Source: Murimonas intestini
Lineage (GTDB): Bacteria > Bacillota > Clostridia > Lachnospirales > Lachnospiraceae
DNA length: 64,000 bases
Direction of reading: 5' to 3'
NCBI RefSeq assembly: GCF_024622195.1
Contig: NZ_JANKBI010000014.1
Coordinates: 62,001 to 126,000, forward strand
Under the pieces are notes generated by a model, which saw only the letters and a program-made list of their open reading frames with translations, was not told where the DNA came from and did not search any database. Positions 55,124 to 63,675 of this stretch are shown here, piece after piece. Position 1 is the first letter of the stretch, and each line of letters opens with the position of its first letter. The position numbers and the translations under genes are program-made.

Positions 55124-56014
55124 TCATTCAGTCCCAAGGGCACCGCTGTCTCCATGAGCATGGCCGCAGCAGTCTCCCTCATGCTCATGATGATGTGCAT
55201 CTGCACTGTCTTCTATCTCAATCTCGTCCCCTGCCATTCTCAGGATATCCTCTATCTCCTCGATGGGCATTTCCAGATAAACAGATAATTCCTCAATACT
55301 CACCTTGTGTTCCAGGTCAAGTGTAAGATTTTCAATCGCCTCGCTTAAGAAATTTACCCTCTGGGCAATCTCTTCATCCATGTCTCTGGCATTTGCCTGT
55401 TCTTCCAGGGCTGATTCCATTGCATCTGCCACTGACCGCCTCACATATTCCCTGTATTCTGAAAGGCTTCCAAGTGTTTCCAGACCGTCCAGCGCCAGCA
55501 TCAGGGCAATATTTCCCTCCTGTATCAGGTCACTCTGAGGAAGCACACCGTGGCGGTATTCTTTAGAAATGTCATAGACAGTCTGCAGATTCAGTTCGAT
55601 AAGCCTTCCCTTTGCCAGGGTATCCCCGGCAGCAGCTTCCCCGTAAAGCTTCTCTTCCTCATCGCCATCAGCAGGTTTAACACTTTTTATATCCTCCAGA
55701 TACATCCTTACATAGTCATCTTCCAGTACGTCTTCTGTTTCCGGATCAACAGCTTCATCCAGTTCCGGTTTCCCTTCTTCCTTTTGTACCCTCTCTGCCT
55801 CATCCTCCGCTGCTGCAGATCCCGGCATTGTATATCCATCCACCCGGATCTTCTGCCCCAGCAGATACTGGTAAATAAGTTCCATCTGATTATCGTCCAG
55901 ATGCGCATTTTTGAAAAAATCTTTAATCTCTTCTACTGTAAGCCTTCCCTGCTTTTCATCCGCCAGCTCTTTGATCTCGCTCAGCATCTCGCGAAAAATT
56001 ATTTTCTCCTGCAT
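55124..56014 (-). CDS. Sigma-70-like protein without region 4, with His/Cys-rich tail
   Basis: This 296-residue protein resembles the front of a primary sigma factor. It has a region 1.1-like part ('LTVEEIKDFFKNAHLDDNQMELIYQYL', 20-60), region 1.2 ('DDYVRMYLEDIK', 99-110), and regions 2.1-2.2 ('LAKGRLIELNLQTVYDIS' to 'SDLIQEGNIALMLAL', 134-175). Regions 2.3-2.4 (176-206, 'SLSEYREYVRRSVADAM') have lost the aromatic promoter-melting residues, and region 3 is partly kept (223-258). Region 4, which reads -35 boxes, is absent. It ends in 'DAHHHEHEGDCCGHAHGD' (272-289), a likely metal-binding tail. It may be a sigma-like RNA polymerase modulator. AGAGGGC precedes the ATG, 54 nt after ctpA. Confidence 0.8.
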   Translation of the reverse strand: MQEKIIFREMLSEIKELADEKQGRLTVEEIKDFFKNAHLDDNQMELIYQYLLGQKIRVDGYTMPGSAAAEDEAERVQKEEGKPELDEAVDPETEDVLEDDYVRMYLEDIKSVKPADGDEEEKLYGEAAAGDTLAKGRLIELNLQTVYDISKEYRHGVLPQSDLIQEGNIALMLALDGLETLGSLSEYREYVRRSVADAMESALEEQANARDMDEEIAQRVNFLSEAIENLTLDLEHKVSIEELSVYLEMPIEEIEDILRMAGDEIEIEDSADAHHHEHEGDCCGHAHGDSGALGTE

Positions 56015-56043
56015 ATCCTGCCCTCTCTATTTTTCGTTTAATA

Positions 56044-56082
56044 GTAACTATTCAGTAAATGCACAGCCCTACTGAATAGTAG
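56044..56082 (-). repeat. Dispersed repeat family 1, short copy spanning the ctpA stop codon
   Basis: Inverted ends ACTATTCAGTA/TACTGAATAGT (11 bp) flank GGGCTGTGCAT, part of the family's first module. The minus-strand copy supplies the last codons and the TAG of ctpA (56069-56071). Confidence 0.75.
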
Positions 56083-57358
56083 AATTTAATATTTCAATTG
56101 CTTTCTGAAGCTGGTTGTCTTCCTCATGTGTGACTGTTACCTTTTTCTTGAGTTCTTCATTCAGATCTATCACCACATCCGGAGTAACACCTATTTCATG
56201 GATATCATTTCCTTTTGGAGTGTAGTAGTGGGCAATTGTCAGTTTGAGAGCCGTACCATCCTCCAGCTTGAATATCCTCTGTACGATCCCTTTTCCATAT
56301 GTCTGTGTACCCACTATGGTACCCGTTCCGTAATCCTTTATAGCTCCGGCAAATATCTCCGATGCGCTTGCGCTGGAACCGTTCACTAATACAGCCATGG
56401 GCTTATTAAACTGGTGCTCTGCATCCGATCTGTATTCTTCCCTGTTCCCTGCTTTATCCTCTGTATAGACGATCAGCCCTTCCGGAAGAAGCTGATCCAG
56501 CATTGCGGTACATGTCTGAAGAACTCCGCCCAGGTTGTTCCTCAAATCTATCACAAGCTTTTCCATTCCCTGACTCTCCAGATCTGTAAGCGCCTCAGTA
56601 AACTGGCCCTCCGTGATGGTATCGAAACTGCTGACTGCAATGTATCCGATCTTATTCTCCAGCATCTCGTGAGTAACTGTGGGAACTTCTATATCCATCC
56701 GGGGCACATCAAGCTTGACAGGCTCAGTCTCCCCATCACGCATGACCTGTATATGGCTGACATCATCCTTACCTGTTTTAATCATAGAAACCACTTCTGT
56801 GAGGTCCACTCCGGTAACAGGTGTGTCATCCACAGAATACAGAATGTCCCCCGGCAGCATACCTGCCTCAGCAGACGGAGTCCCCTCATAACATTTTACC
56901 ACCGTTATCACGCCTGTTGACTTGTTCTGGGAAAGGGTGGCGCCTACGCCATAGTACTCTCCTGATGTGGACTCGTTGACCTTCTCCAGCTCTTCCGCCG
57001 TATAGAAACCAGCATACGGGTCTGCCAGTCCGGCAACCAGCCCTTTATACACATAAGTCTCCACCTGGCTGCTGTCTATCTCATTAATAAATGCCTCATT
57101 TACTATCCCTTCAATCTCATGTATCTTATCCAGGATCCTGTCATCATCCAGAGAAAGTGTATACGGATCCTCAGCAGCCTGGGTCTCCCCCACTGCTGCA
57201 GATGCCTCTGTCCCCCTGGCAGCGCTGCTCCTGGCCTCGATCGTACTCTTCACAAAATATACGATGCTGACACAGAGCAGCATTACCAGTATCCCGCTCA
57301 CAAACCCTCTTGTAAAGCGTTCATTGTCATTTTGATTCCTGTTTTCATTATCTGCCAT
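56069..57358 (-). CDS. ctpA: C-terminal processing protease (S41)
   Basis: A 429-residue membrane-anchored serine protease facing outward. An N-terminal helix (~17-38) is followed by a helical region. The PDZ domain (~125-205: 'GVGATLSQNKSTGVITVVKC', 'GMLPGDILYSVDD') precedes the catalytic domain with Ser in 'VNGSSASASEIFAGA' and Lys in 'TYGKGIVQ'. It trims C-termini of envelope proteins. AAGGAGC precedes the ATG. Its last residues and stop lie inside a dispersed repeat. It is next to an M23 hydrolase gene, suggesting a role in processing wall enzymes. Confidence 0.95.
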   Translation of the reverse strand: MADNENRNQNDNERFTRGFVSGILVMLLCVSIVYFVKSTIEARSSAARGTEASAAVGETQAAEDPYTLSLDDDRILDKIHEIEGIVNEAFINEIDSSQVETYVYKGLVAGLADPYAGFYTAEELEKVNESTSGEYYGVGATLSQNKSTGVITVVKCYEGTPSAEAGMLPGDILYSVDDTPVTGVDLTEVVSMIKTGKDDVSHIQVMRDGETEPVKLDVPRMDIEVPTVTHEMLENKIGYIAVSSFDTITEGQFTEALTDLESQGMEKLVIDLRNNLGGVLQTCTAMLDQLLPEGLIVYTEDKAGNREEYRSDAEHQFNKPMAVLVNGSSASASEIFAGAIKDYGTGTIVGTQTYGKGIVQRIFKLEDGTALKLTIAHYYTPKGNDIHEIGVTPDVVIDLNEELKKKVTVTHEEDNQLQKAIEILNSTIQ

Positions 57359-57407
57359 ATTCTGCTCCTTTTATACCACTGATTATTCGCCGCTCTGTCT
57401 ATAGAAG

Positions 57408-57451
57408 AAAGGTTTTGGCTCCGATATAATTTTATCATCCCCAAAACCTTT
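57408..57451 (-). terminator. Terminator of the ftsEX-M23 unit
   Basis: AAAGGTTTTGG (57408-57418) and CCAAAACCTTT (57441-57451) pair with a 22-nt loop, and T-rich flanks lie on both sides. On the minus strand CTTTCTTC follows. Confidence 0.65.
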
Positions 57452-57491
57452 TTATTCCATCTTTATAGAGGCCCCACGGGCCCGGCCCCGT

Positions 57492-59072
57492 TTATCCTAC
57501 GTAATCATGTGGGTTTACATATGACCCGTTTACTGTAACTCCGAAGTGGAGATGCGGGCCTGTGGAATATCCCGTCGATCCGACTGCCGCTATCACATCT
57601 CCCTGATTCACAGTCTGCCCCGGTGAGACAAATAGTGCGGAAGCATGCATATAAACAGTTGACAACCCGTTTCCATGATAAATTATGATATAATTGCCTG
57701 CAGATGTACTGTAGGTGGCAGTCATGACTGTGCCTGATGCAGCCGCCAGGATATTAGAACCATAGGACGCACCTATATCAAGGCCCTGGTGGTAGGTGGA
57801 AGCTCCCTCTATAGGAGATTCTCTCTCTCCATACTCACTTGTGATCACATAACTGCTGGGCGCCGGCCATATAAAGCCGCTGCTGGTATTTGTGTTCCCA
57901 GCTCCGCCAGATGCCTGCTGCTGTTGCTGTTGTTCGGCCTCCTGCTGCTGCTGATCTGCCTGCTGCTGCTGTTGCTCGGCTTCCTGCTTCTGCTGCTCAG
58001 CCTGCTGTCTCGCCGCTTCTGCTTCTGCCTGCAGCCTTTCCGCTTCTGCCTGGGCTGCCGCCTGAGCCTCTGACTCCTGCTGCTGCTGGGCCGCCTGGGC
58101 TGCCGCTTCTGCTTCCGCCTGTTTTGCCGCTGCCTCGGCCTCTGCCTGAGCTGCTGCCTCTGACTGGGCCTGGGCCTCCGCCTGAGCCTGTTCAGCCTGC
58201 TGTCTCGCCGCCTCTGCAGCTGCCTCAGCTTCCGCCTGGGCCTGAGCTGCCGCTGCCGCATTTGCTTCCTCTATGGCCCTCATCTGCGCCTCATAAGATA
58301 CGATCTCAGCAAGGACGCTGTTCTGCGCTTCCACCTCATCCGCATATTCCTGGGCCAGACTCTGTGACTGTGCTATCTCATCATTATACTGGCTGATCTC
58401 ACCCTGCTTGGACGCAAGTACATTTTCAACCTCAGACTGCTGAGCAGAAACCTCGCTGTGAAGGCCCTGACTCTCCTCATATGCCTTCTGGAGTTCCTCC
58501 TCCTTCTGTGCCACAAGCTCTTTTGTCTCCTGGTACTTCTCCAGCATCTCCCTGTCATAGTCTGATATGCTTGTTATATAATCAGCCCTGTTCAGAAGGT
58601 CTGCCATTGACTGGGCATTTAACAGAAGTTCCACATATGCCACATTTCCATTTTCATACATAAACTGGATTCGCTTCTTCATGGCCTCATATTGTTCTTT
58701 TTCTGCCGCCTTTGCCTCTTCCAGAAGCTTCTGCGTCTCTTCTATCTGTGTTTCCTTTGTACTTAGATCATCAGAAAGAGTCTGAAGCCTCTCTGATATT
58801 TCATTGAGTTTCCCGTCAAGCTCAGCCACGTTCTGTTCTAAGCTTCCCTTTGCCGTTTCCAGATCGTAGATCCTGCCATTGACTTCATCCAGATTCTGCT
58901 GCAGCTCGTCTTTGGCAGCTTCCGCCTCTTCCCTGCTCTGTGAGGGCGCTGCCAGCTCCGTATTATTGTCCTGTCCGCTTCCTTCAGCGCAGACAGGCAT
59001 GGTCAGATTGAAGACCATTGTACAAGAAAGAATTACTCCAAGTGTTTTCAATATCCTGCTTCCTTTTTTCAT
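57492..59072 (-). CDS. Coiled-coil M23 peptidoglycan hydrolase (PcsB/EnvC-like)
   Basis: The start at 59072 follows AAGGGTG and gives 526 residues with a signal peptide (~1-30, ending 'VCAEG'). A long coiled coil (~35-265) precedes a low-complexity Ala/Gln/Glu segment (~265-390). The M23 domain (~400-526) has zinc ligands His and Asp in 'YHQGLDIGASYGS' and His-x-His in 'TGPHLHFGV'. It should cut cross-links in the wall and be gated through its coiled coil by FtsEX, whose genes lie 25 nt upstream. That coupling is known for PcsB and EnvC. The Gln-rich region is unusual in length. Confidence 0.93.
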   Translation of the reverse strand: MKKGSRILKTLGVILSCTMVFNLTMPVCAEGSGQDNNTELAAPSQSREEAEAAKDELQQNLDEVNGRIYDLETAKGSLEQNVAELDGKLNEISERLQTLSDDLSTKETQIEETQKLLEEAKAAEKEQYEAMKKRIQFMYENGNVAYVELLLNAQSMADLLNRADYITSISDYDREMLEKYQETKELVAQKEEELQKAYEESQGLHSEVSAQQSEVENVLASKQGEISQYNDEIAQSQSLAQEYADEVEAQNSVLAEIVSYEAQMRAIEEANAAAAAQAQAEAEAAAEAARQQAEQAQAEAQAQSEAAAQAEAEAAAKQAEAEAAAQAAQQQQESEAQAAAQAEAERLQAEAEAARQQAEQQKQEAEQQQQQADQQQQEAEQQQQQQASGGAGNTNTSSGFIWPAPSSYVITSEYGERESPIEGASTYHQGLDIGASYGSNILAAASGTVMTATYSTSAGNYIIIYHGNGLSTVYMHASALFVSPGQTVNQGDVIAAVGSTGYSTGPHLHFGVTVNGSYVNPHDYVG

Positions 59073-59097
59073 GTAATCACCCTTATTACCTTTCACT

Positions 59098-60006
59098 CTA
59101 TACCTTTAAATGCTTTCTCACAGTGATATAGCTCCCCAACAGCCCGATACCAAGCCCGAGGGCCAGGGATACGGGAACCAGCGTGAGAAATACCTGTTCT
59201 GCCGGAAGAAATTTCAGAAAATCCTGCAGCGGCCTGAACCGTGACAGCACATAACTGATCACCTCCCGGTAACCGAAGTAAAGGATCACCAGAGGTATCA
59301 CAGAGCCTGCCAGGCCTATGAGCATCCCCTCTATCAGAAACGGAGCCCTCACCACCGCATCCTTTGCGCCGATGAGCTTCATGATTCCGATTTCTTCTTT
59401 CCTCACTTCTATGCCGACCGCGATCGTGTTGCTGATCAGGAAGACTGATACAAGCAGAAGCACTACTATGATCGCAGCCGATACATAACCTATCAAAAGA
59501 TTGAATGTGGACAGAGTTGTGGCCGCTGCCTCTGACTGATTCACTTTTCTGACCCCGTCCAGGCCTTTGATATATTCCACCAGCTGTGACTGGTCTTCCA
59601 CATCCTTTAAATAAACTTCATAATTGGCTGAGTGTGCCAGAGGATTGTCCGCCTCGAACCCCTCCGCCAGATTTGCTGAATCCTTAAAATACTGCTCTTT
59701 AAAATCTTCCCAGGCCTGCTCTGCTGAAATAAACTCGATCCTGGCGACCTCCGGCCTGGCTTCTATCAGTTTTCCTGCATTGTCCATAGCCTCCTGTGTG
59801 GTCCCTTCCTCAAAGAAGACTGTGACGGCGACTCCCTCTTCCGCCGACTTGACAATATGTCCAAAGTTTGCCACGATGGAATAAAATATCCCAAATAAAA
59901 AGATACATGCCGTGATCGTGGCTACTGATGCCAGAGAAAACCATTTATTGTGCGCTATGTTTTTGAAGCCCTGCTTCACAATATAACTTACGCCGCTAAT
60001 CCTCAT
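59098..60006 (-). CDS. ftsX: Cell division permease FtsX
   Basis: A 302-residue integral membrane protein with a first helix at ~23-43 ('WFSLASVATITACIFLFGIF'), a periplasm-side loop (~45-170), then three helices (~180-200, 225-250 and 275-295) of the FtsX fold. It pairs with FtsE and passes ATP hydrolysis to a wall hydrolase. ATG overlaps the ftsE stop by 11 nt. The extracytoplasmic loop that would contact the coiled coil is present. It lies 25 nt before the M23 gene. Confidence 0.96.
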   Translation of the reverse strand: MRISGVSYIVKQGFKNIAHNKWFSLASVATITACIFLFGIFYSIVANFGHIVKSAEEGVAVTVFFEEGTTQEAMDNAGKLIEARPEVARIEFISAEQAWEDFKEQYFKDSANLAEGFEADNPLAHSANYEVYLKDVEDQSQLVEYIKGLDGVRKVNQSEAAATTLSTFNLLIGYVSAAIIVVLLLVSVFLISNTIAVGIEVRKEEIGIMKLIGAKDAVVRAPFLIEGMLIGLAGSVIPLVILYFGYREVISYVLSRFRPLQDFLKFLPAEQVFLTLVPVSLALGLGIGLLGSYITVRKHLKV

Positions 60007-60682
60007 ACAGATACTCCCCTTCCTGCATATCGCTCACAATGATGCCCTGCCGGATAGCGATCACACGCTTCTTCATTGCATTGACGATATCTTTATTGTG
60101 GGTGACCACAAGAACAGTCGTACCATATGTATTTATTTTATCCAAAAGACCTATAATCTCAAAAGAAGTCTTAGGGTCCAGATTTCCGGTAGGCTCATCT
60201 GCCAGCAGAAGCGCCGGCCTGTTGACCAGTGCCCTGGCTATTGCCACCCTCTGCTGCTCTCCTCCCGAGAGCTCATGAGGATATGCCTTGTACTTTTCTG
60301 CCAGCCCTACCATGGACAGTACCTCCGGCACCCTCTCCTTAATGATCCTGTTGGGCACCTCCGTCACTCTCTGTGCAAATGCCACATTCTCATATACACT
60401 CCTGTCCTTCAGAAGACGGAAGTCCTGAAACACCACTCCCAGTTCCCTTCTGTATTTGGGGATCTGCCGGTGCTTTAATGTTCCTATATCTTTTCCGTTT
60501 ATACGGATTATCCCTTCTGTCGGATCCAGTTCCTTTAGCAGCAGCTTGATCAGAGTTGATTTCCCCGAACCGCTGTTGCCCACAACAAATACAAATTCTC
60601 CCCTGCCGATATGAAGATTCACATGCTTCACCGCAGGCTGCCCCTTCGAATAGGATTTGCTGACGTTTTCCAGATCTATCAT
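59996..60682 (-). CDS. ftsE: Cell division ATP-binding protein FtsE
   Basis: A 228-residue ABC ATPase partner of FtsX. Walker A is 'VVGNSGSGKSTLIKLL', the Q loop 'GVVFQDFRLLKDRSVYENVAFA', the signature 'LSGGEQQRVAIARALV', Walker B 'LLLADEPTGNLD' and the H-loop 'VLVVTHN'. GAGGAGG precedes the ATG. It starts 40 nt after the CdaR-type regulator gene, so the regulator may share the transcript. Confidence 0.97.
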   Translation of the reverse strand: MIDLENVSKSYSKGQPAVKHVNLHIGRGEFVFVVGNSGSGKSTLIKLLLKELDPTEGIIRINGKDIGTLKHRQIPKYRRELGVVFQDFRLLKDRSVYENVAFAQRVTEVPNRIIKERVPEVLSMVGLAEKYKAYPHELSGGEQQRVAIARALVNRPALLLADEPTGNLDPKTSFEIIGLLDKINTYGTTVLVVTHNKDIVNAMKKRVIAIRQGIIVSDMQEGEYLYED

Positions 60683-60722
60683 ATGCTCCTCCTCATTAAG
60701 CCCCTTATCTCACATCATCCTC

Positions 60723-61811
60723 CTAATAGTCAAGTGTTTCCATATATTTCATATACTTCACTACCATCAGCGCTATCTTAAATGTGATGGCGTCCTCAAA
60801 GATCCTCAGATCCAGGCCTGTGCTCTTCTGCAGCTTGTCCAGACGGTACACCAGAGTGTTCCTGTGGATATAAAGCTGGCGTGAAGTCTCCGATACGTTC
60901 AGGCTGTTCTCAAAGAATTTGTTGATAGTGGTAAGTGTCTCCTCATCAAAATCATCAGGTGATTTGCCGTCAAATATCTCGCGGATAAACATCTTGCACA
61001 GCGGTATTGGAAGCTGGTATATAAGCCTGCCGATCCCCAGGGAGCTGTATGCGATCACATTCCTCTCACTGAAGAATATCTTTCCTACATCGAGAGCCAT
61101 CCTGGCCTCCTTATAGGAACGTGAAACTTCCTTTATCTCATCAACGATAGTGCCATACGCAATATGGACATTTTCTTTTCTGGCAGCTCCCAGAGCTTCC
61201 AGGATCGTCCGGGCTGTCTTGTCCATCTCCTCATAGCCTTCAGCTGAAGCCAGCTCCTTGACTACGATGATGCTCTTCTCATCCACCGCAGTAATAAAAT
61301 CCCCTGATTTAGCTCCAAAAAGAGCTCTTATGCTTTCCAGGGACGAGCTGTCCTTCTCATGGTCTGTCTCCAGGATGAACACTACCCTGCGGACCTCTGT
61401 GGTAATATGCAGCTTCTTGGCCCTGTTATAGATGTCCACAAGCAGAAGGTTGTCAAGCAGAAGGTTCTTAATGAAATTATCCTTATCAAACCGTTCCTTA
61501 TATGCGGTAAGAAGGCTCTGTATCTGAAATGCCGCCATCTTCCCTACCATATAGACATCGTCACTGCTGCCCTTTGCCAGCAGTATGTACTCCAGCTGGT
61601 GCTCATCGAAAATCTTAAAAAACTGCTGTCCCTGTACAACCTGACTGTCCGCAGGCGAATCCACAAAAGCCAGAACAGCGTCGCTGTATCCGTCCGCCTC
61701 CGGGAATGTAGCCGCCAACACGTTGCCCTCCAGGTCAATAATACATAAATCTATCCTGGTGATTTCTTTTAGACCGTCAATTGTAGATTGTAATATCTGA
61801 TTTGATATCAT
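60723..61811 (-). CDS. CdaR/PucR-family transcriptional regulator
   Basis: A 362-residue regulator with an N-terminal sugar-diacid-like sensor (~1-130, 'ITRIDLCIIDLEGNVLAATFPEADGY'), a GGDEF-like middle domain (~135-290: 'VVFILETDHEKDSSSLES', 'ENVHIAYGTIVDEIKEVSRSYKEARMAL'), and a C-terminal HTH of the PucR type ('FFENSLNVSETSRQLYIHRNTLVYRLDKLQ', 310-340). Targets in this family are catabolic operons for sugar acids or purines. Here it lies between yitT and ftsEX on the same strand, so the direct target is not evident. AAGGAGAGG precedes the ATG. Confidence 0.9.
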   Translation of the reverse strand: MISNQILQSTIDGLKEITRIDLCIIDLEGNVLAATFPEADGYSDAVLAFVDSPADSQVVQGQQFFKIFDEHQLEYILLAKGSSDDVYMVGKMAAFQIQSLLTAYKERFDKDNFIKNLLLDNLLLVDIYNRAKKLHITTEVRRVVFILETDHEKDSSSLESIRALFGAKSGDFITAVDEKSIIVVKELASAEGYEEMDKTARTILEALGAARKENVHIAYGTIVDEIKEVSRSYKEARMALDVGKIFFSERNVIAYSSLGIGRLIYQLPIPLCKMFIREIFDGKSPDDFDEETLTTINKFFENSLNVSETSRQLYIHRNTLVYRLDKLQKSTGLDLRIFEDAITFKIALMVVKYMKYMETLDY

Positions 61812-61921
61812 GCTTGTCCTCTCCTTCTACCGTATAATCTATACCACCCCAAAAATAACCTATGGTATATTGTAATATAAAATCACCAAAAAAGAAAGTA
61901 AAAATGAACACTTTTATACAT

Positions 61922-62797
61922 TTAAGGTATTTTGCATTCCTGAAAGCCTTCTCCCAGGACCTCCCTGGCATCGCTCACTACAACAAAGGCACTGGGGTCC
62001 GCACCGGCAACCGCCTCCTTCAGATCCACGATCTCTTTCTTGGAAACCACGCAGAACAGCAGGTTTTTATGATTTCCTGAATACATTCCCCGTGCATCCA
62101 TGCTGGTAATGCCTCTCTCCGTAGTCTTCAGGATCTCTGCCGCCACTTCATCTCTCTTCTCAGTAATGATAAATGCCACCTTTGCAAAGTTTACGCCCTC
62201 CAGCAGATAATCTGATATCCAGGAGGTCACAAAAATAGCGATGATGGCATACATAGCCCTAGTAATGCCGAAGACATATGCACCCAGGATCACAATAAGC
62301 CCGTCCACCACCTGCATGATCTTTACAATAGAATACTGCTTCATAAAATGCTGGATCAGGGCCGCTACCAGGTCAGTTCCTCCTGTGGTCGCCCTGCCCA
62401 TGAGCACCATGCCGATCCCGATTCCTCCGATGGCGCCGCCGAAGAGGGACGCCAGCACAAAGTCATCAATGCCCAGAGGGATGACCGGCAGTATCCACAG
62501 CCAGAAGGAAAGAGCCACAGTGGCAAATAATGTCCGCTTTAAAAAGCGGACACCCTTGATTTTCAGACATAATATGAATACCGGGACGTTCAGTACAATG
62601 TTCGTCAGCCACAGCGGGATACCTCCCGGAATAAAACCAGCTGTCAGCTCTTTTATAATGATCGCGGCGCCTGTGAAGCCTCCGGTCACCATGCTGATGG
62701 GATCATAGATGGAATTAATGGAAACAGCCATCAGCGCAGTTCCGACTGCCATCAGAAGATAATCCAGCTTTGCCGCCCTGGGCTTATGGAATTCCAT
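61922..62797 (-). CDS. YitT family membrane protein (DUF161/DUF2179)
   Basis: A 291-residue protein with five to six membrane helices in residues 10-190 and a soluble C-terminal DUF2179 domain (~205-285), which has 'FIITEKRDEVAAEILKTTERGITSMDARGMYSGNHKNLLFCVVSKKEI'. The N-terminus 'ALMAVSINSIYDPISMVTGGFTGAAIII' is typical. YitT proteins are widespread in Firmicutes and may transport or bind a small ligand; function is unproven. It starts one nucleotide after the WecG gene's stop, so the two are coupled. Confidence 0.92.
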   Translation of the reverse strand: MEFHKPRAAKLDYLLMAVGTALMAVSINSIYDPISMVTGGFTGAAIIIKELTAGFIPGGIPLWLTNIVLNVPVFILCLKIKGVRFLKRTLFATVALSFWLWILPVIPLGIDDFVLASLFGGAIGGIGIGMVLMGRATTGGTDLVAALIQHFMKQYSIVKIMQVVDGLIVILGAYVFGITRAMYAIIAIFVTSWISDYLLEGVNFAKVAFIITEKRDEVAAEILKTTERGITSMDARGMYSGNHKNLLFCVVSKKEIVDLKEAVAGADPSAFVVVSDAREVLGEGFQECKIP

Positions 62798-62798
62798 A

Positions 62799-63482
62799 TT
62801 ATTTATCTCCTTTTTCGTTTTGATATTTTAAAACCTTTCGCTTAAATAAAGTCTTTTCTATCAGCTTTTCAAAAAAATTAGACTTTCCGTCTGATTTATT
62901 TTTCCCCTTAATTCCGTCCCCTATACCAAGCCAGAGCTTCGCATTTAATTTCTGCCTGTTTGCATAGAGGAATTCTTCCTGCTCCGGACGGCGCATGGCT
63001 GCCACCAGCACATCTGCCCCCGCTCCATTGATGAGATTTACAAGACTGTCATCATCCTGGGTAGCATCCTCCGCGGCAAATATCCCTGCCAGCTTCATCT
63101 CCGGATAATGTTTACTGATATACCCTGCGAATGTGGGCTTGTCCGACTTCTTCCCGCACAGAAGAGTCACGCTGTACCCTGATTCTGCCACATATTCCAG
63201 AAACGAGATCAGAAACCAGTTATCCTCTATCTCCAGCCTCCGCTCTGCATCTGTAATGCCTGCCGCATCCAGGACTGCCCTGTCTGTCACTACGCAGAGA
63301 TCGAGATTTTCAATCTTATGCCTGTATTCTTCATCCTGTCCGGCTTCCAGCAGCACGCTGCCGTTTATTGTCCCCACAGAGCTTAAGGTATCTGTTTTCA
63401 AGAACTCCTTTGCAGCCTCCATAGCTTCTTGTGCCGTTACATTGTCAATCTTAACCCCCAGGACATCTATCTTACCGCTCAT
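62799..63482 (-). CDS. WecG/TagA-family glycosyltransferase
   Basis: The start at 63482 is chosen because 'MSGKIDVLGVKIDNVT' is the usual beginning; a longer frame to 63560 lacks family similarity. The 227-residue enzyme has 'GTINGSVLLEAG' and 'LCVVTDRAVLDAAG' where donors bind, 'VTLLCGKKSDKPTFAGYISKHYPEMKLAG' and 'ADVLVAAMRRPEQEEFLYANRQKLNAKLWLGIGDGIKG'. It belongs to the GT26 family, which adds ManNAc or similar sugars to lipid-linked wall polymer precursors. The 'DGIKG' end differs from the usual GGxFD, so the acceptor may differ. It is transcribed with yitT, and a terminator lies upstream at 63612-63637. Confidence 0.85.
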   Translation of the reverse strand: MSGKIDVLGVKIDNVTAQEAMEAAKEFLKTDTLSSVGTINGSVLLEAGQDEEYRHKIENLDLCVVTDRAVLDAAGITDAERRLEIEDNWFLISFLEYVAESGYSVTLLCGKKSDKPTFAGYISKHYPEMKLAGIFAAEDATQDDDSLVNLINGAGADVLVAAMRRPEQEEFLYANRQKLNAKLWLGIGDGIKGKNKSDGKSNFFEKLIEKTLFKRKVLKYQNEKGDK

Positions 63483-63611
63483 TATTATTTTCACCCGCCT
63501 CCAGCTAACATATCCTTCTGTCCGGACTATTCTTTCGTACTGTAAATAGTCACATTCCATCTACAATATATCAGACTTTCTTTTCGATTTCAAGCAGGTT
63601 TATTACAATAA

Positions 63612-63637
63612 AAAGGGGCCGGTTTCCCGGACCCTTT
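63612..63637 (-). terminator. Terminator of the ammonium transporter gene
   Basis: AAAGGG-CCGG and CCGG-CCCTTT pair around a 4-nt loop with one central mismatch, followed on the minus strand by TTATTG. It separates amt from the WecG gene. Confidence 0.75.
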
Positions 63638-63675
63638 ATATTATGCTGTTTTCAGCCCTTATTTATCCCTGCAGG

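Noticed and set aside
57845..58396. Arg/Gln-rich and Pro/Leu-rich frames overlapping the M23 gene
   Set aside because: They are opposite or shifted readings of the Ala/Gln coiled-coil codons, with no start signals.
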